The notes under the pieces are model-generated. The model was not told the origin of the DNA, did not search any database, and saw only the letters and a list, made by a program, of their open reading frames with translations. Of a stretch of DNA of 64,000 nt, positions 19,727 to 28,163 are shown in pieces; positions within the stretch are counted from its first letter, which is position 1; each line of letters starts with the position of its first letter. The position numbers were made by a program, and so were the translations under genes. This DNA comes from Burkholderiales bacterium (GTDB lineage: Bacteria; Pseudomonadota; Gammaproteobacteria; Burkholderiales; JAHFRG01), in the NCBI GenBank assembly GCA_035543335.1, contig DASZZH010000028.1:80392-144391 (forward strand), given 5' to 3'.

Positions 19727-20950
19727 ATGAAAATTTATTCGGTAGGCGGCGCGGTGCGCGATGAGATTTTGGGCCTCAAAGTGACGGATCGGGATTACGT
19801 AGTGGTGGGAAGCACGCCGCAGGAAATGCAGCGCCTGGGCTTCAAGCCGGTGGGCAAGGATTTTCCGGTGTTTCTGCACCCGAAAACGCACCAGGAATAC
19901 GCGCTCGCCCGCACCGAGCGCAAAACCACGCGCGGCTACAGAGGCTTCAGGATTTATAGTGCGCCGAATGTGACGCTGGAGCAGGATTTGGCGCGGCGCG
20001 ACCTCACCCTCAACGCCATTGCCAGGGATGAACGCGGCAAAATAATTGATCCTTACGGGGGCATCAAGGATTTGCAGGCCGGCGTGTTGCGCCATGTCAG
20101 CCCGGCTTTTACCGAAGACCCGGTGCGCATCCTGCGCGTGGCGCGATTTGCCGCGCGCTACGGCTTCAAAGTGGCCGGGGAAACCATGGCTTTGATGCGC
20201 GAGATGGCGAAAAACGGCGAAGTGGATGCATTGGTGGCGGAACGCGTGTGGCAGGAGCTTTCAAAGGGTCTGATGGAAGCGAAACCCTCGCGCATGTTCG
20301 AAGTACTGCGCGAGTGCGGGGCGCTCGCCAAAATCCTGCCGGAAGTGGACCGGTTGTTTGGCGTGCCCCAGGCGAAAGAGCAGCATCCGGAAGTGGATAC
20401 CGGCATGCACATCATGCTGGCGATCGACTATGCCGCCTCCAGGAATTTTTCGCTGCCGGTGCGCTTTGCCGCGCTCACCCATGACTTGGGCAAGGGGGTG
20501 ACGCCGCAAAAAGATTGGCCGCGCCATCCCGGCCATGAAACGAAGAGCGTGGAATTGGTGAAAGCATTGTGCAAGCGCATCAGGGTTCCCGCCGCCTGCC
20601 GCGATCTGGCCGTGATTACGGCGCGCCATCATGGCGAAGCGCACCGCGCGCTCGAGCTTGACGCGGCAAGCATCGTCAAGCTGTTGCAGGCAACCGATGC
20701 TTTGCGCAAGCCGCAGCGTTTTGCCGAGTTCCTGGACGCCTGCGGCTGTGATTTTTACGGCCGTCCCGGTTACGAGACCAGGATTTTTGCGCAGGCCGCC
20801 CGCCTGCAAGGCGCGTTGCGCGCGGCAAAAGGCGTGGATGCCGGCAAAATCGCCAAACGGCTTAAAGATTCCCGGCAAATCGCGGCCAGGATACGCATGG
20901 CGCGTACCGCCGCGGTCGACACTTGGCTTGCCGGCGAACGGATTGTGTAA
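19727..20950 (+). CDS. cca: Multifunctional CCA tRNA nucleotidyltransferase
   Basis: This adds or repairs the 3' CCA of tRNAs. The nucleotidyltransferase head has GGAVRDEILG and the metal ligands D21 and D23 (TDRDYVVVG), then RRDLTLNAIA and the EDPVRILRVARFAARY neck. The C-terminal half is an HD phosphohydrolase domain (LTHDLGKG; TARHHGEAHRA), as in the gamma/betaproteobacterial enzymes with phosphatase and phosphodiesterase activity. Length 407. The ATG lies four bases after the GST remnant. Confidence 0.96.
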   Translation: MKIYSVGGAVRDEILGLKVTDRDYVVVGSTPQEMQRLGFKPVGKDFPVFLHPKTHQEYALARTERKTTRGYRGFRIYSAPNVTLEQDLARRDLTLNAIARDERGKIIDPYGGIKDLQAGVLRHVSPAFTEDPVRILRVARFAARYGFKVAGETMALMREMAKNGEVDALVAERVWQELSKGLMEAKPSRMFEVLRECGALAKILPEVDRLFGVPQAKEQHPEVDTGMHIMLAIDYAASRNFSLPVRFAALTHDLGKGVTPQKDWPRHPGHETKSVELVKALCKRIRVPAACRDLAVITARHHGEAHRALELDAASIVKLLQATDALRKPQRFAEFLDACGCDFYGRPGYETRIFAQAARLQGALRAAKGVDAGKIAKRLKDSRQIAARIRMARTAAVDTWLAGERIV

Positions 20951-21008
20951 ACTGATAGCCTACTGAAACGTTTATCCAGTGCCCCATTACTGAATAGAGG
21001 AGAACATC

Positions 21009-21482
21009 ATGCTAAAACCCGTTTTGATTGCCTTGCTGTTGCTGGTTCCCGCGTTCGCGCTCGCCGATGACGCCGGAAAGCCCGGCGAGAAAAAGTACCG
21101 GATGGAAGAGCACTTCAAAAAAGCCGACAAGGACAACGACGGCACGCTGACCAGGGACGAAGCCAAGGCCATGCCGCATGTCGCCAAGCATTTCGATGAA
21201 ATTGACGCCGACAAGGACGGCACCGTTTCCATGGATGAAATTCGCGCGTTTGCCAAAGCGCATCATAAAGACGCGCATCACCGCGGTGAGGAACGCTTCA
21301 AGAAAGCCGACAAGGACAACGACGGCACGCTGACCAAGGACGAAGCCAAAGCCATGCCGAATGTCTACAAGAACTTCGATGCCATAGACACCGATAAGAA
21401 TGGCACGGTCACGCTGGATGAAATCCACAACCACATGAAGTCCCGGCGGGAAACGCGCCAAGGCCAGCCGAAGGCGTATTAG
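21009..21482 (+). CDS. Exported four-EF-hand protein
   Basis: This 157-residue protein has a signal peptide (LLLVPAFALA) followed by four canonical EF-hand loops: DKDNDGTLTRDEA, DADKDGTVSMDEI, DKDNDGTLTKDEA and DTDKNGTVTLDEI. The first pair and the second pair are near-identical in protein and DNA, so the gene arose by a recent internal duplication. It would bind Ca2+ in the periplasm; target unknown. AGAGGAG lies seven bases before the ATG, and a strong terminator follows. Confidence 0.9.
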   Translation: MLKPVLIALLLLVPAFALADDAGKPGEKKYRMEEHFKKADKDNDGTLTRDEAKAMPHVAKHFDEIDADKDGTVSMDEIRAFAKAHHKDAHHRGEERFKKADKDNDGTLTKDEAKAMPNVYKNFDAIDTDKNGTVTLDEIHNHMKSRRETRQGQPKAY

Positions 21483-21493
21483 CCGCATATTGC

Positions 21494-21530
21494 AACGCCG
21501 GTGGGTCACCATCGGCGTTTTTTATTTTTT
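21494..21530 (+). terminator. Rho-independent terminator of the EF-hand gene
   Basis: An 11-bp stem, AACGCCGGTGG (21494-21504) with CCATCGGCGTT (21509-21519), has a GTCA loop and one G-T pair. It is followed by a T-rich tract to 21530. This is the strongest terminator in the window. Confidence 0.92.
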
Positions 21531-21610
21531 AAAGCCGGGAATCCTGTTACCCGCTGGATGTCGGAACGCGGCAACCGATGATTCCGCAAAATTATGGCAC
21601 AGGATTGAAA

Positions 21611-22228
21611 ATGATAGACCTTTATACCTGGTCCACACCCAACGGCCGCAAGATTTCCATCATGCTGGAAGAAACCGGCCTGCCCTATCGCGCGCACCCC
21701 GTTGATATCACCAAGGGCGAGCAGTTCCAGCCGGAATATGTGGCGATTTCCCCGAACAGCAAGATTCCGGCGATTGTGGATGAGCAAGGACCGGAGGGTA
21801 TGCCATTCAAGCTGTTCGAATCCGGCGCGATCCTGATTTACCTTGCGGAGAAAACCGGAAAGTTCTTACCCCGGGCGGTTTTGCCGCGCTACGAAGTGTT
21901 GCAGTGGCTGATGTTCCAGATGGGCAATGTCGGCCCGTTTTTCGGTCAGGCGCACCACTTTCTGCGTTTCTCCAAGGAAAAAATACCGTATGCCATCGAG
22001 CGCTACAGCAGGGAAACCGCGCGGCTCTACGGCGTGCTCAACCGGCAGCTGGCGGGCCGCGAATATCTTACGGATGAGTATTCAATTGCCGATATCGCGA
22101 CTTTTCCCTGGGTGGCGCGCTATGAGTGGCAGCAAATCCGGCTTGAGGAGTACCCCAACGTCAAGCGCTGGTTTGACGCCATTGCGGCGCGGCCGGCCGT
22201 CAAGCGCGGCATGGCGGTGCCCATGTGA
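21611..22228 (+). CDS. yfcG: Nu-class glutathione transferase / disulfide-bond oxidoreductase (YfcG-like)
   Basis: This 205-residue protein aligns throughout with YfcG, a GST-fold enzyme with glutathione-dependent disulfide reductase activity. It keeps the YfcG active-site residues T9 and N11 (YTWSTPNGRKIS). KIPAIVD, FESGAILIYLAEKTG and YSIADIATFPWV follow. I start at the ATG at 21611 (MIDLYTW, AGGA upstream) rather than at 21578, because the extra eleven residues have no counterpart in the family. It stands alone after the terminator and before the kinase gene. Confidence 0.9.
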   Translation: MIDLYTWSTPNGRKISIMLEETGLPYRAHPVDITKGEQFQPEYVAISPNSKIPAIVDEQGPEGMPFKLFESGAILIYLAEKTGKFLPRAVLPRYEVLQWLMFQMGNVGPFFGQAHHFLRFSKEKIPYAIERYSRETARLYGVLNRQLAGREYLTDEYSIADIATFPWVARYEWQQIRLEEYPNVKRWFDAIAARPAVKRGMAVPM

Positions 22229-22283
22229 CGCAGTTCACTGTGCAGCACTCGGCAATCACTTAAAATACGCAACGCTTTAATCG

Positions 22284-23558
22284 ATGATGGCAAATCCGGC
22301 AATGGGACTTCTCGTTCCTATACAAATCGGCAAGTATCCGGTGATCCGCGAGCTGGGGCGCGGCATGACCGGCCGCGTCTATCTCGCGCGTGACCCCTTT
22401 GGCGGGCGCGAGGTGGCCATCAAACTGGTGAGCACTGAAGACATTGGCAACCCCGAGGACCGCAAGGTTTTCCGTAAAGCTTTCCTGAACGAGGCGTCGC
22501 TTGCCGGCAAGCTTTCGCATCCGCACATCGTCGGTATTCTCGACGCGGTAGTGGAAAAAGCGATGAGCTACATCGTGATGGAATATGTCGACGGCAGCAC
22601 TCTCGACCAGTACTGCAGCGTGGATCATCTGCTGCCCCTGGAGAAAGTCGTGGAAATCACCTTTAAATCCAGCCGCGCGCTGGAGTTCGCCAATCACGCC
22701 GGGGTAATCCACCGCGACATCAAGCCGGCCAATATCCTGATGCAAAGCAATGGTGACATCAAGATCAGCGATTTCGGAGCGGCGCTCCTGCGCGATACGG
22801 AAGAAACGCAATTAACCGGCGTCGGTTCGCCCGCTTACATGTCGCCCGAGCAGCTGCGCGAACAGCCGCTCACGCCTCAAACCGATATTTATTCGCTGGG
22901 AGTGGTGATGTACCGGCTGCTCACCGGGAAGTTTCCCTTCAACGCCGCGAGCAAGGCGAGCCTGATTTACCAGATCCTCAACATTGACGCACTTCCGCCC
23001 AGCGTGCACCGGAGCAATCTTCCTGCGCAACTTGACAGCATCGTGTTATGCGCGCTGCAAAAGGATTTGAGCTTGCGCTATCGGAACTGGAACGAATTCG
23101 GCAGGGATCTCACCGGCGCGTTCAAGAACCTGGTCATGCCTGGTGAAAACATCCCGGAAACCGAAAAATTCAACATCATAAAAAGCCTGCCGTTTTTCCG
23201 CGATTTTCACGACGTGCAAATCTGGGAAGCGCTGCGCATTACGGCCTGGAAAAAGCTGCCAAAAGGAACGGTGATCATCCGCGAAGGCGACCAGGGCGAC
23301 TGCTTCTACGTCCTCGCCGAAGGCGAGGTCACGGTCAGCAGGCAGGGCAAACCCCTCAACGCCCTCAAGCGCGGCGACTGTTTCGGGGAAATGCTGTACT
23401 TTCGCGCCGCCACCGCGGAGCGTAAGACTTCGGTAATTGCCTCGACCCCGGTCACCGTGGTTGAAATCAAAGCCTCGTCGTTGATCCAGGCCTCGAATCC
23501 CTGCCAGAATCAGTTCAACAAGGCATTCCTCTCCATCCTCATCGAGCGGCACGGCTAA
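22284..23558 (+). CDS. Ser/Thr protein kinase fused to a C-terminal cyclic-nucleotide-binding domain
   Basis: This single-chain, PKA-like architecture has 424 residues. The kinase domain spans about 17-275: Gly loop GRGMTGRVY, ATP lysine K47 (VAIK), catalytic HRDIKPAN with D145, metal DFG at D163, and activation-end GSPAYMSPEQ. The CNB domain spans about 297-410: LPFFRDFHDVQIWEAL, EGDQGDCFYVLAEGEV, and the phosphate-binding cassette FGEMLYFRAATAERKTS with an Arg in place. All catalytic residues appear intact. There is no membrane segment, so it is cytoplasmic. Regulation by cAMP or cGMP is inferred. It converges with the cytochrome gene and overlaps its end by four bases. Confidence 0.9.
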   Translation: MMANPAMGLLVPIQIGKYPVIRELGRGMTGRVYLARDPFGGREVAIKLVSTEDIGNPEDRKVFRKAFLNEASLAGKLSHPHIVGILDAVVEKAMSYIVMEYVDGSTLDQYCSVDHLLPLEKVVEITFKSSRALEFANHAGVIHRDIKPANILMQSNGDIKISDFGAALLRDTEETQLTGVGSPAYMSPEQLREQPLTPQTDIYSLGVVMYRLLTGKFPFNAASKASLIYQILNIDALPPSVHRSNLPAQLDSIVLCALQKDLSLRYRNWNEFGRDLTGAFKNLVMPGENIPETEKFNIIKSLPFFRDFHDVQIWEALRITAWKKLPKGTVIIREGDQGDCFYVLAEGEVTVSRQGKPLNALKRGDCFGEMLYFRAATAERKTSVIASTPVTVVEIKASSLIQASNPCQNQFNKAFLSILIERHG

Positions 23559-24214
23559 GGTCGACTGTGACGCTTTAAGAATTCAAGGATGTCCTCGACC
23601 TTGAGCGGGTGAGGATTCAGGCCCTTGCCCTTGATCACGCCCACCCACGCCATGTTCTTCTGCATCCGTTCCACCACCTCCGGCCACTCCTTGGCGGTAT
23701 GGCGCTTGGGATCGGGCAGCTCATGGCATTGTATGCAGGCCTCGGTGTAAGCCCGACCCGCCGTGGTGGTCTTGAGATCGGGATAGCGCCCGGGGTCTAT
23801 CGCTTTCTGCCCATATTCGCTCAAGTAGGCAAGCAGGTTCTCGACTTCCGCCTCCGACGGCGCTTCCACGTCTTCCATCAGTTCCTTCATCACCACACCG
23901 AGATTACCTTCCCCTTGCATGCGCCGCACCATGCGCTCGGCCACCACTTCCCAGCGCTCCGGGGTGTGCATGTAGGGACTGGGCAGATAATGACACTGCA
24001 CGCAATAGCGGGTGAGCGTCCGCGCTCCCGCCGAGGCGGGTTCCGGCAACTCTTCGGGTTTGGGCCCGGACGGCAGGATACGCAGCAGCATCAGGCCATG
24101 CGGTCCCTGCTCCCATTTGGCTGGCCCCGCGGTCTTTACGCTTTCCTGTTGCTGCGCCAGCGCCGCGCCCGAGGCAGCAAAAAACAGGACCAAGCAATAA
24201 AGTTTCAGCCTCAT
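23555..24214 (-). CDS. Exported diheme c-type cytochrome
   Basis: This 219-residue protein has a signal peptide (ending GAALA) and two haem-c sites, CVQCH (C71, C74, H75) and CIQCH (C160, C163, H164). The two halves resemble each other (xxCHxLPxPxxHTxxxW, then a helix with RMQ), pointing to a duplicated monohaem unit. It would be a periplasmic electron carrier; partner unknown. It sits back to back with the flavin reductase at 24328 across 113 bases. Confidence 0.9.
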   Translation of the reverse strand: MRLKLYCLVLFFAASGAALAQQQESVKTAGPAKWEQGPHGLMLLRILPSGPKPEELPEPASAGARTLTRYCVQCHYLPSPYMHTPERWEVVAERMVRRMQGEGNLGVVMKELMEDVEAPSEAEVENLLAYLSEYGQKAIDPGRYPDLKTTTAGRAYTEACIQCHELPDPKRHTAKEWPEVVERMQKNMAWVGVIKGKGLNPHPLKVEDILEFLKRHSRP

Positions 24215-24327
24215 ACGGTTTGGAAATTTGCTGATGCGCTCCTGCTCCTAAGCGGCCCGGGGTAAGCGTGATTATATTGTGCTAACCTGCAATTGTGCCA
24301 GACTCAACACGGCGCAAAGGAGCGAGT

Positions 24328-25716
24328 ATGCCTGCACACTACGATGCAATTATCATCGGCACCGGCCAATCGGGCAAGCCTCTCGCCGGGACGCTCGCCA
24401 AGGCCGGCTGGAAGACTGCAGTGATCGAACGCGAGCATGTGGGCGGCACCTGCGTCAACGTCGGCTGCACGCCGACCAAGACCATGGTGGCGAGCGCGCG
24501 CATCGCGTATCTGGCGCGCGGCGCCGCGAATTACGGCGTCAACACCGGGGACGTGAGCGTGGATATGGCCAAAGTTTACGCGCGCAAAAAAGCCATAGTG
24601 GAAAGTTTCCGCAAAGGCGGGCAGGACCGGCTGGAGAACACGCCCAATCTCGAGCTCATTTTCGGCGTGGCGCGATTCAAGGATCACCGCACGGTGGAGG
24701 TGCGGTTGAACGGCGGCGGAACGAGGGAAATGACCGCAGACAGAATCGTCATCAACACCGGCGGCACTCCCGCGCTGCCGCCGCTACCCGGATTGAGCGA
24801 AGCCCGGCCCCTTAATTCTTCCACCATCATGGAGCTGCAGGCGCTGCCCAAGCATCTGCTGGTGCTGGGTGGAAGCTACATCGGCCTCGAGTTCGCGCAG
24901 ATGTTCCGTCGCTTCGGCAGCCGCGTCACCATCATTCATCGTGATGACCGGCTGATCAACCGCGAAGATCCGGATGTATCCGAGGAAGTGCAGAAAATCC
25001 TGCGCCAGGACGGTCTCGAGATTTTGCTTAATGCGCAAGTCGTGCGTATTTCCCTGCAGCCAAACGGCCGGACCGAGGTGAACATCAGGACGCCGGCGGG
25101 AGAGCAGACGGTGGCGGGCTCGCACCTGCTCGCGGCGCTGGGGCGCGTGCCCAGCACGGCGGAATTGAATCTCGCGGCGCCGGGGATCGAGACCAACAAG
25201 CTGGGCTTTATCAAGGTCAATAACAAACTGGAAACCAATGTCCCGGGCATCTACGCCATCGGCGATGTCAAGGGCGGCCCCGCGTTCACGCACATTTCCT
25301 ATGACGATTTCCGCATTCTGCGCGCGAACTGGCTGGAAGGCGGGAATGCCACTGTGGATGGGCGCCTGGTGCCCAACACCATGTTCATCGATCCACAGCT
25401 GGCAAGCGTGGGGCTTAGCGAAACCGAGGCGCGGGTACAGAAGCGCAACTTCCGCGTCGCGAAACTGCCGATGACCCACGTGGCGCGGGCGATCGAAATG
25501 GGAGAAACACGCGGTTTCATGAAAGCCATCGTGGACGCGGACAGCGGGCGGATTCTCGGCTGCACCATATTGGGCGTCGAGGGCGGCGAGGTCATGGCGG
25601 TGCTGCAAATGGCAATGATGGGCGGGGTGCACTACGCGCAAATCAAGGAAGGGATTTTTGCCCATCCCACTCTCGCCGAGTCGCTCAACAACTTGTTCAT
25701 GGCGATGGATGCGTGA
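24328..25716 (+). CDS. Pyridine nucleotide-disulfide oxidoreductase (mercuric-reductase-like, without the Hg-binding tail)
   Basis: This 462-residue FAD/NAD(P)H class-I disulfide reductase has an FAD motif (IIIGTGQSGKPLA), the redox disulfide C42-VNVG-C47, the NAD(P) motif LGGSYIGLEFAQ, the second FAD motif YAIGDVKGG, and HPTLAE near the C-terminus. It lacks the N-terminal HMA domain and the C-terminal Cys-Cys pair of MerA, and no lipoyl-complex genes are nearby, so neither MerA nor Lpd is supported. The ATG at 24328 follows AAAGGAG; the upstream GTG at 24295 is less likely. Substrate unknown. Confidence 0.85.
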   Translation: MPAHYDAIIIGTGQSGKPLAGTLAKAGWKTAVIEREHVGGTCVNVGCTPTKTMVASARIAYLARGAANYGVNTGDVSVDMAKVYARKKAIVESFRKGGQDRLENTPNLELIFGVARFKDHRTVEVRLNGGGTREMTADRIVINTGGTPALPPLPGLSEARPLNSSTIMELQALPKHLLVLGGSYIGLEFAQMFRRFGSRVTIIHRDDRLINREDPDVSEEVQKILRQDGLEILLNAQVVRISLQPNGRTEVNIRTPAGEQTVAGSHLLAALGRVPSTAELNLAAPGIETNKLGFIKVNNKLETNVPGIYAIGDVKGGPAFTHISYDDFRILRANWLEGGNATVDGRLVPNTMFIDPQLASVGLSETEARVQKRNFRVAKLPMTHVARAIEMGETRGFMKAIVDADSGRILGCTILGVEGGEVMAVLQMAMMGGVHYAQIKEGIFAHPTLAESLNNLFMAMDA

Positions 25717-26051
25717 GGCTTGCGCTTGCAGCGGCGCCGGGACATGATGGCCATCTGGATGACCATTTAGGGAACTGATGCGCAGCGTGCAGATCATCCG
25801 CAAGGCGCACTGGCGTTCGAGCAAATGCTTGAGAATTCCTTCCAGGTGATTGCTCCCGCCGTCACCGCTTTCGATCCGGCCACGCGGCTGCAGCAGCGGC
25901 GCGGTGGCGGCCTGCGCATCGGCGATGCGCTTCAAGTCAACGACAGCGTCACTCTGTTCTATACGCTTGGCGACGGGCTGCTCAAAGTCGCCACCGCGTT
26001 TCACGTTCCTGCCAGTCGTGGCGTTTGAGCCGTGTTGCCCTGAGTCATTCT
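25717..26051. other. Gap with one unrecognised 67-codon open frame
   Basis: A plus-strand frame from the ATG at 25825 to the stop at 26028 encodes a protein-like string (APAVTAFDPATRLQQRR; LYTLGDG-like centre), and the frame is open back to a stop near 25771. It matches nothing I can name, has no ribosome site and ends inside the presumed start region of the next gene. It may be the remnant of a lost gene or chance coding in GC-rich DNA. No RNA or terminator is seen. Confidence 0.3.
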
Positions 26052-26711
26052 GTGAAAATCATTTTATCCTGGAGCGGGGGCAAGGACAGCATGCTCATGT
26101 TGCACAAGCTGCTGCAGGAAGGTGAATGCGAGATTCTGGCGCTGATTACCACCGTGATTGAGGGCGAAGGCAAAATCGTCATGCACGAAGTGCCGCAGGC
26201 CCTTCTGGAAACGCAGGCTTGCGCCCTGGGTTTTCCGCTATACACCCTCGCTCTTCCACGCAATCCAGGCAATGCCGTTTATGAAGAAAAATTCGGCGGC
26301 ATGCTGGAGAGGCTCAAGCGGCGCGGCGTGGAAGGCATTGCCTTCGGCGACATATTCCTGGAAGACATCCGCGACTATCGGGAAGGTTTTTTGCAAAAAG
26401 TCGGCGTGCAGCCTTTGTTTCCCATCTGGAAAACCGACAGCCGCCGGCTGGCCCGGGACTTCATCGAGCTGGGATTCAAGGGCATCACCGTGTGCGTGGA
26501 CAGCCGCGCGCTGGATGCCTCGTTCGCGGGCCGGGAAATCAACGAGGATTTTCTGCAAAGCCTTCCCGCAGGGGTTGATCCCTGCGGAGAAAACGGCGAG
26601 TTTCACAGCTTTGTGTATGACGGGCCGTTATTCAAGGACCGCGTGCATTTTAAAAAAAGTCAAATAAGTCAACGTGACCTCTTTTATTATTGCGACCTCA
26701 TCGCGCAATAA
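26052..26711 (+). CDS. PP-loop ATPase of the diphthine-ammonia-ligase (Dph6/MJ0570-like) family
   Basis: This 219-residue adenine-nucleotide alpha-hydrolase-fold enzyme has the pyrophosphate loop SWSGGKDS at the N-terminus and the family-specific GENGEFHSFVYDGPLF near the C-terminus. Dph6 amidates diphthine in archaea and eukaryotes, but bacteria have no diphthamide, so the bacterial substrate is unknown. I favour the GTG at 26052 (residue V in VKIILSWSGG) as the start; a TTG at 26025 would add nine residues. Neither has a good Shine-Dalgarno sequence. The CWC gene follows after seven bases. Confidence 0.8.
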   Translation: MKIILSWSGGKDSMLMLHKLLQEGECEILALITTVIEGEGKIVMHEVPQALLETQACALGFPLYTLALPRNPGNAVYEEKFGGMLERLKRRGVEGIAFGDIFLEDIRDYREGFLQKVGVQPLFPIWKTDSRRLARDFIELGFKGITVCVDSRALDASFAGREINEDFLQSLPAGVDPCGENGEFHSFVYDGPLFKDRVHFKKSQISQRDLFYYCDLIAQ

Positions 26712-26718
26712 AGAGCCC

Positions 26719-26928
26719 ATGGATAAACCCAACAAACACTGCGCTGAATGCGGCGCTGCTTTTGTCTGCGATTACGCGCTGGGCAAGCAGACGTGCTGGT
26801 GCAGCCAGAATTTTCCGGCGGTGATGCCGATGAAGAACTCCGAGTCGGGTTGCTATTGTCCCGTCTGCTTGGAGAAGAAAATCGCCGCCTTGATGTTGGA
26901 AGCTTCCGCCAAACGCGGTGCCGGCTAG
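26719..26928 (+). CDS. Small cysteine-rich CWC-family protein
   Basis: This 69-residue protein has the layout CAECGAAFVCD, then the CWC signature (QTCWCSQNFP), then CYCPVCLEKK. Nine cysteines suggest one or two structural zinc sites. Function is unknown for the family. The ATG at 26719 follows AAAGAG. It lies seven bases after the PP-loop ATPase, so the two are probably co-transcribed, and its end overlaps the convergent MidA gene by four bases. Confidence 0.85.
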   Translation: MDKPNKHCAECGAAFVCDYALGKQTCWCSQNFPAVMPMKNSESGCYCPVCLEKKIAALMLEASAKRGAG

Positions 26929-28082
26929 CCCAGGATTCCGCTCTTGTCGCCGCGGGCAAAGCCTAGTAGTTTTTCGGTAAAGCCTTTGCCGAGCGCCAAC
27001 ACTTTAAACAGCTCCCCCATTTCCGCGGGGCTTAACAGCTTTTGCGCGGCCGAAGCCAGAGGCAGGTAAGCTGCGGCATCGTCGGGCGGAACCTCGGCAA
27101 GAATTTCGGTGATGCCGCAGTTAATCAGAAACTGCGCCTGGCCGGTGTAACCGAGCAGACTTAAGCCCGCGTCCACGCCGGCACGGGCGATAGCGCTGAA
27201 GTCGACGTGGCTGGTGATGTCCTGCAGCCCGGGCAGGAAAAACGGGTCGGCGTGCGCGTGGTGCCGGTAGTGGCACATCAGCGTGCCCCGGCTGCGCTGC
27301 GGATGATAGTACTCGCGCGCCGGGAAGCCGTAGTCGATGAACAATGCAACGCCCTCCTGTAATGTGCTTGCCAGCGAGTGCAAGAAGCCTTGCGCGGCAA
27401 GTCCGATTTCGGTCCGGTAATTGTCCGCGGGGAGGTTGAGCCGCGAGGCCGCTTCGCGCAAGGAATCGGGCGCGCGCGTTTCGTGCCAGCCCAATCCGTT
27501 TTTGTCAGTGTCATACTGGACATCGGCTTCAAGTATGTCGCGCTTGCGCATCACGACGACATTCACCGGCATTGCGTCGAGAACTTCATTGCCGATGATG
27601 AGGCCCGAGAACGCGGGCGGAAGCTGGTTCAACCATGCGACACGCTCCAACAGATGCGGCACGCGGGCCGCAAGCCTGTCGCGGCTGCGCTGGCGCAAAT
27701 CGGGACTGATTTCCAGGATATGGTAATGGCGCGGCAGGCGTCCGAGCCGCTCCAGCTCTTCCAGCAGGGCGGCGGCGAGCGCGCCGCTGCCCGCTCCGAT
27801 TTCCAGGATCTGGTCGTAGCCCTGCTCGAGTATCTGCTTTGCTTGCTGCGCCAGCGTCCGGCCAAACAGCGGCGAGAGTTCGGGTGCAGTGAGGAAGTCA
27901 CCGCTGGCTCCGAGCTTGCGCGCCCCGGCGTTGTAATAGCCCAGCCCCGGCGCGTAAAGTGCGAGCTCCATGTAGCGGGCAAAGGAAATCCTGCCGCCGT
28001 TCGCGGCGATTTCACCGCGAATCAGCTGGCAAAGCTGGTCACTGTGCTGCTGCGCTTCGGCGCTGGGCGGAGGAAGTGGCAT
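26925..28082 (-). CDS. MidA/NDUFAF7-family SAM-dependent methyltransferase
   Basis: This 385-residue protein of the SAM-dependent MidA family has the NDUFAF7 N-terminus (RISFARYMELALYAPGLGYY), GDFLTAPELSPLFG, the SAM loop ILEIGAGSGALA, IIGNEVLDAMPV and the VDFSAIA segment. NDUFAF7 methylates an arginine of complex I in mitochondria; the bacterial target is not established. It is divergent from the pteridine reductase across 81 bases. Confidence 0.9.
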   Translation of the reverse strand: MPLPPPSAEAQQHSDQLCQLIRGEIAANGGRISFARYMELALYAPGLGYYNAGARKLGASGDFLTAPELSPLFGRTLAQQAKQILEQGYDQILEIGAGSGALAAALLEELERLGRLPRHYHILEISPDLRQRSRDRLAARVPHLLERVAWLNQLPPAFSGLIIGNEVLDAMPVNVVVMRKRDILEADVQYDTDKNGLGWHETRAPDSLREAASRLNLPADNYRTEIGLAAQGFLHSLASTLQEGVALFIDYGFPAREYYHPQRSRGTLMCHYRHHAHADPFFLPGLQDITSHVDFSAIARAGVDAGLSLLGYTGQAQFLINCGITEILAEVPPDDAAAYLPLASAAQKLLSPAEMGELFKVLALGKGFTEKLLGFARGDKSGILG

Positions 28083-28163
28083 CGGTTGAAAGCGCGTATG
28101 GCGGAGACGCCATCAGAATTGCTGTAAAATTTCAGTTTCACTGCAATATAGCGGAGAAACGGG

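Noticed and set aside
24328-25716. Mercuric reductase identity for the flavin disulfide reductase
   Set aside because: The C-terminal vicinal Cys pair and N-terminal HMA domain of MerA are missing and no mer genes are nearby.
24784-26004. 406-codon minus-strand frame over the flavin reductase
   Set aside because: Antisense to a clear gene with disulfide and FAD motifs; composition is that of a shadow frame.
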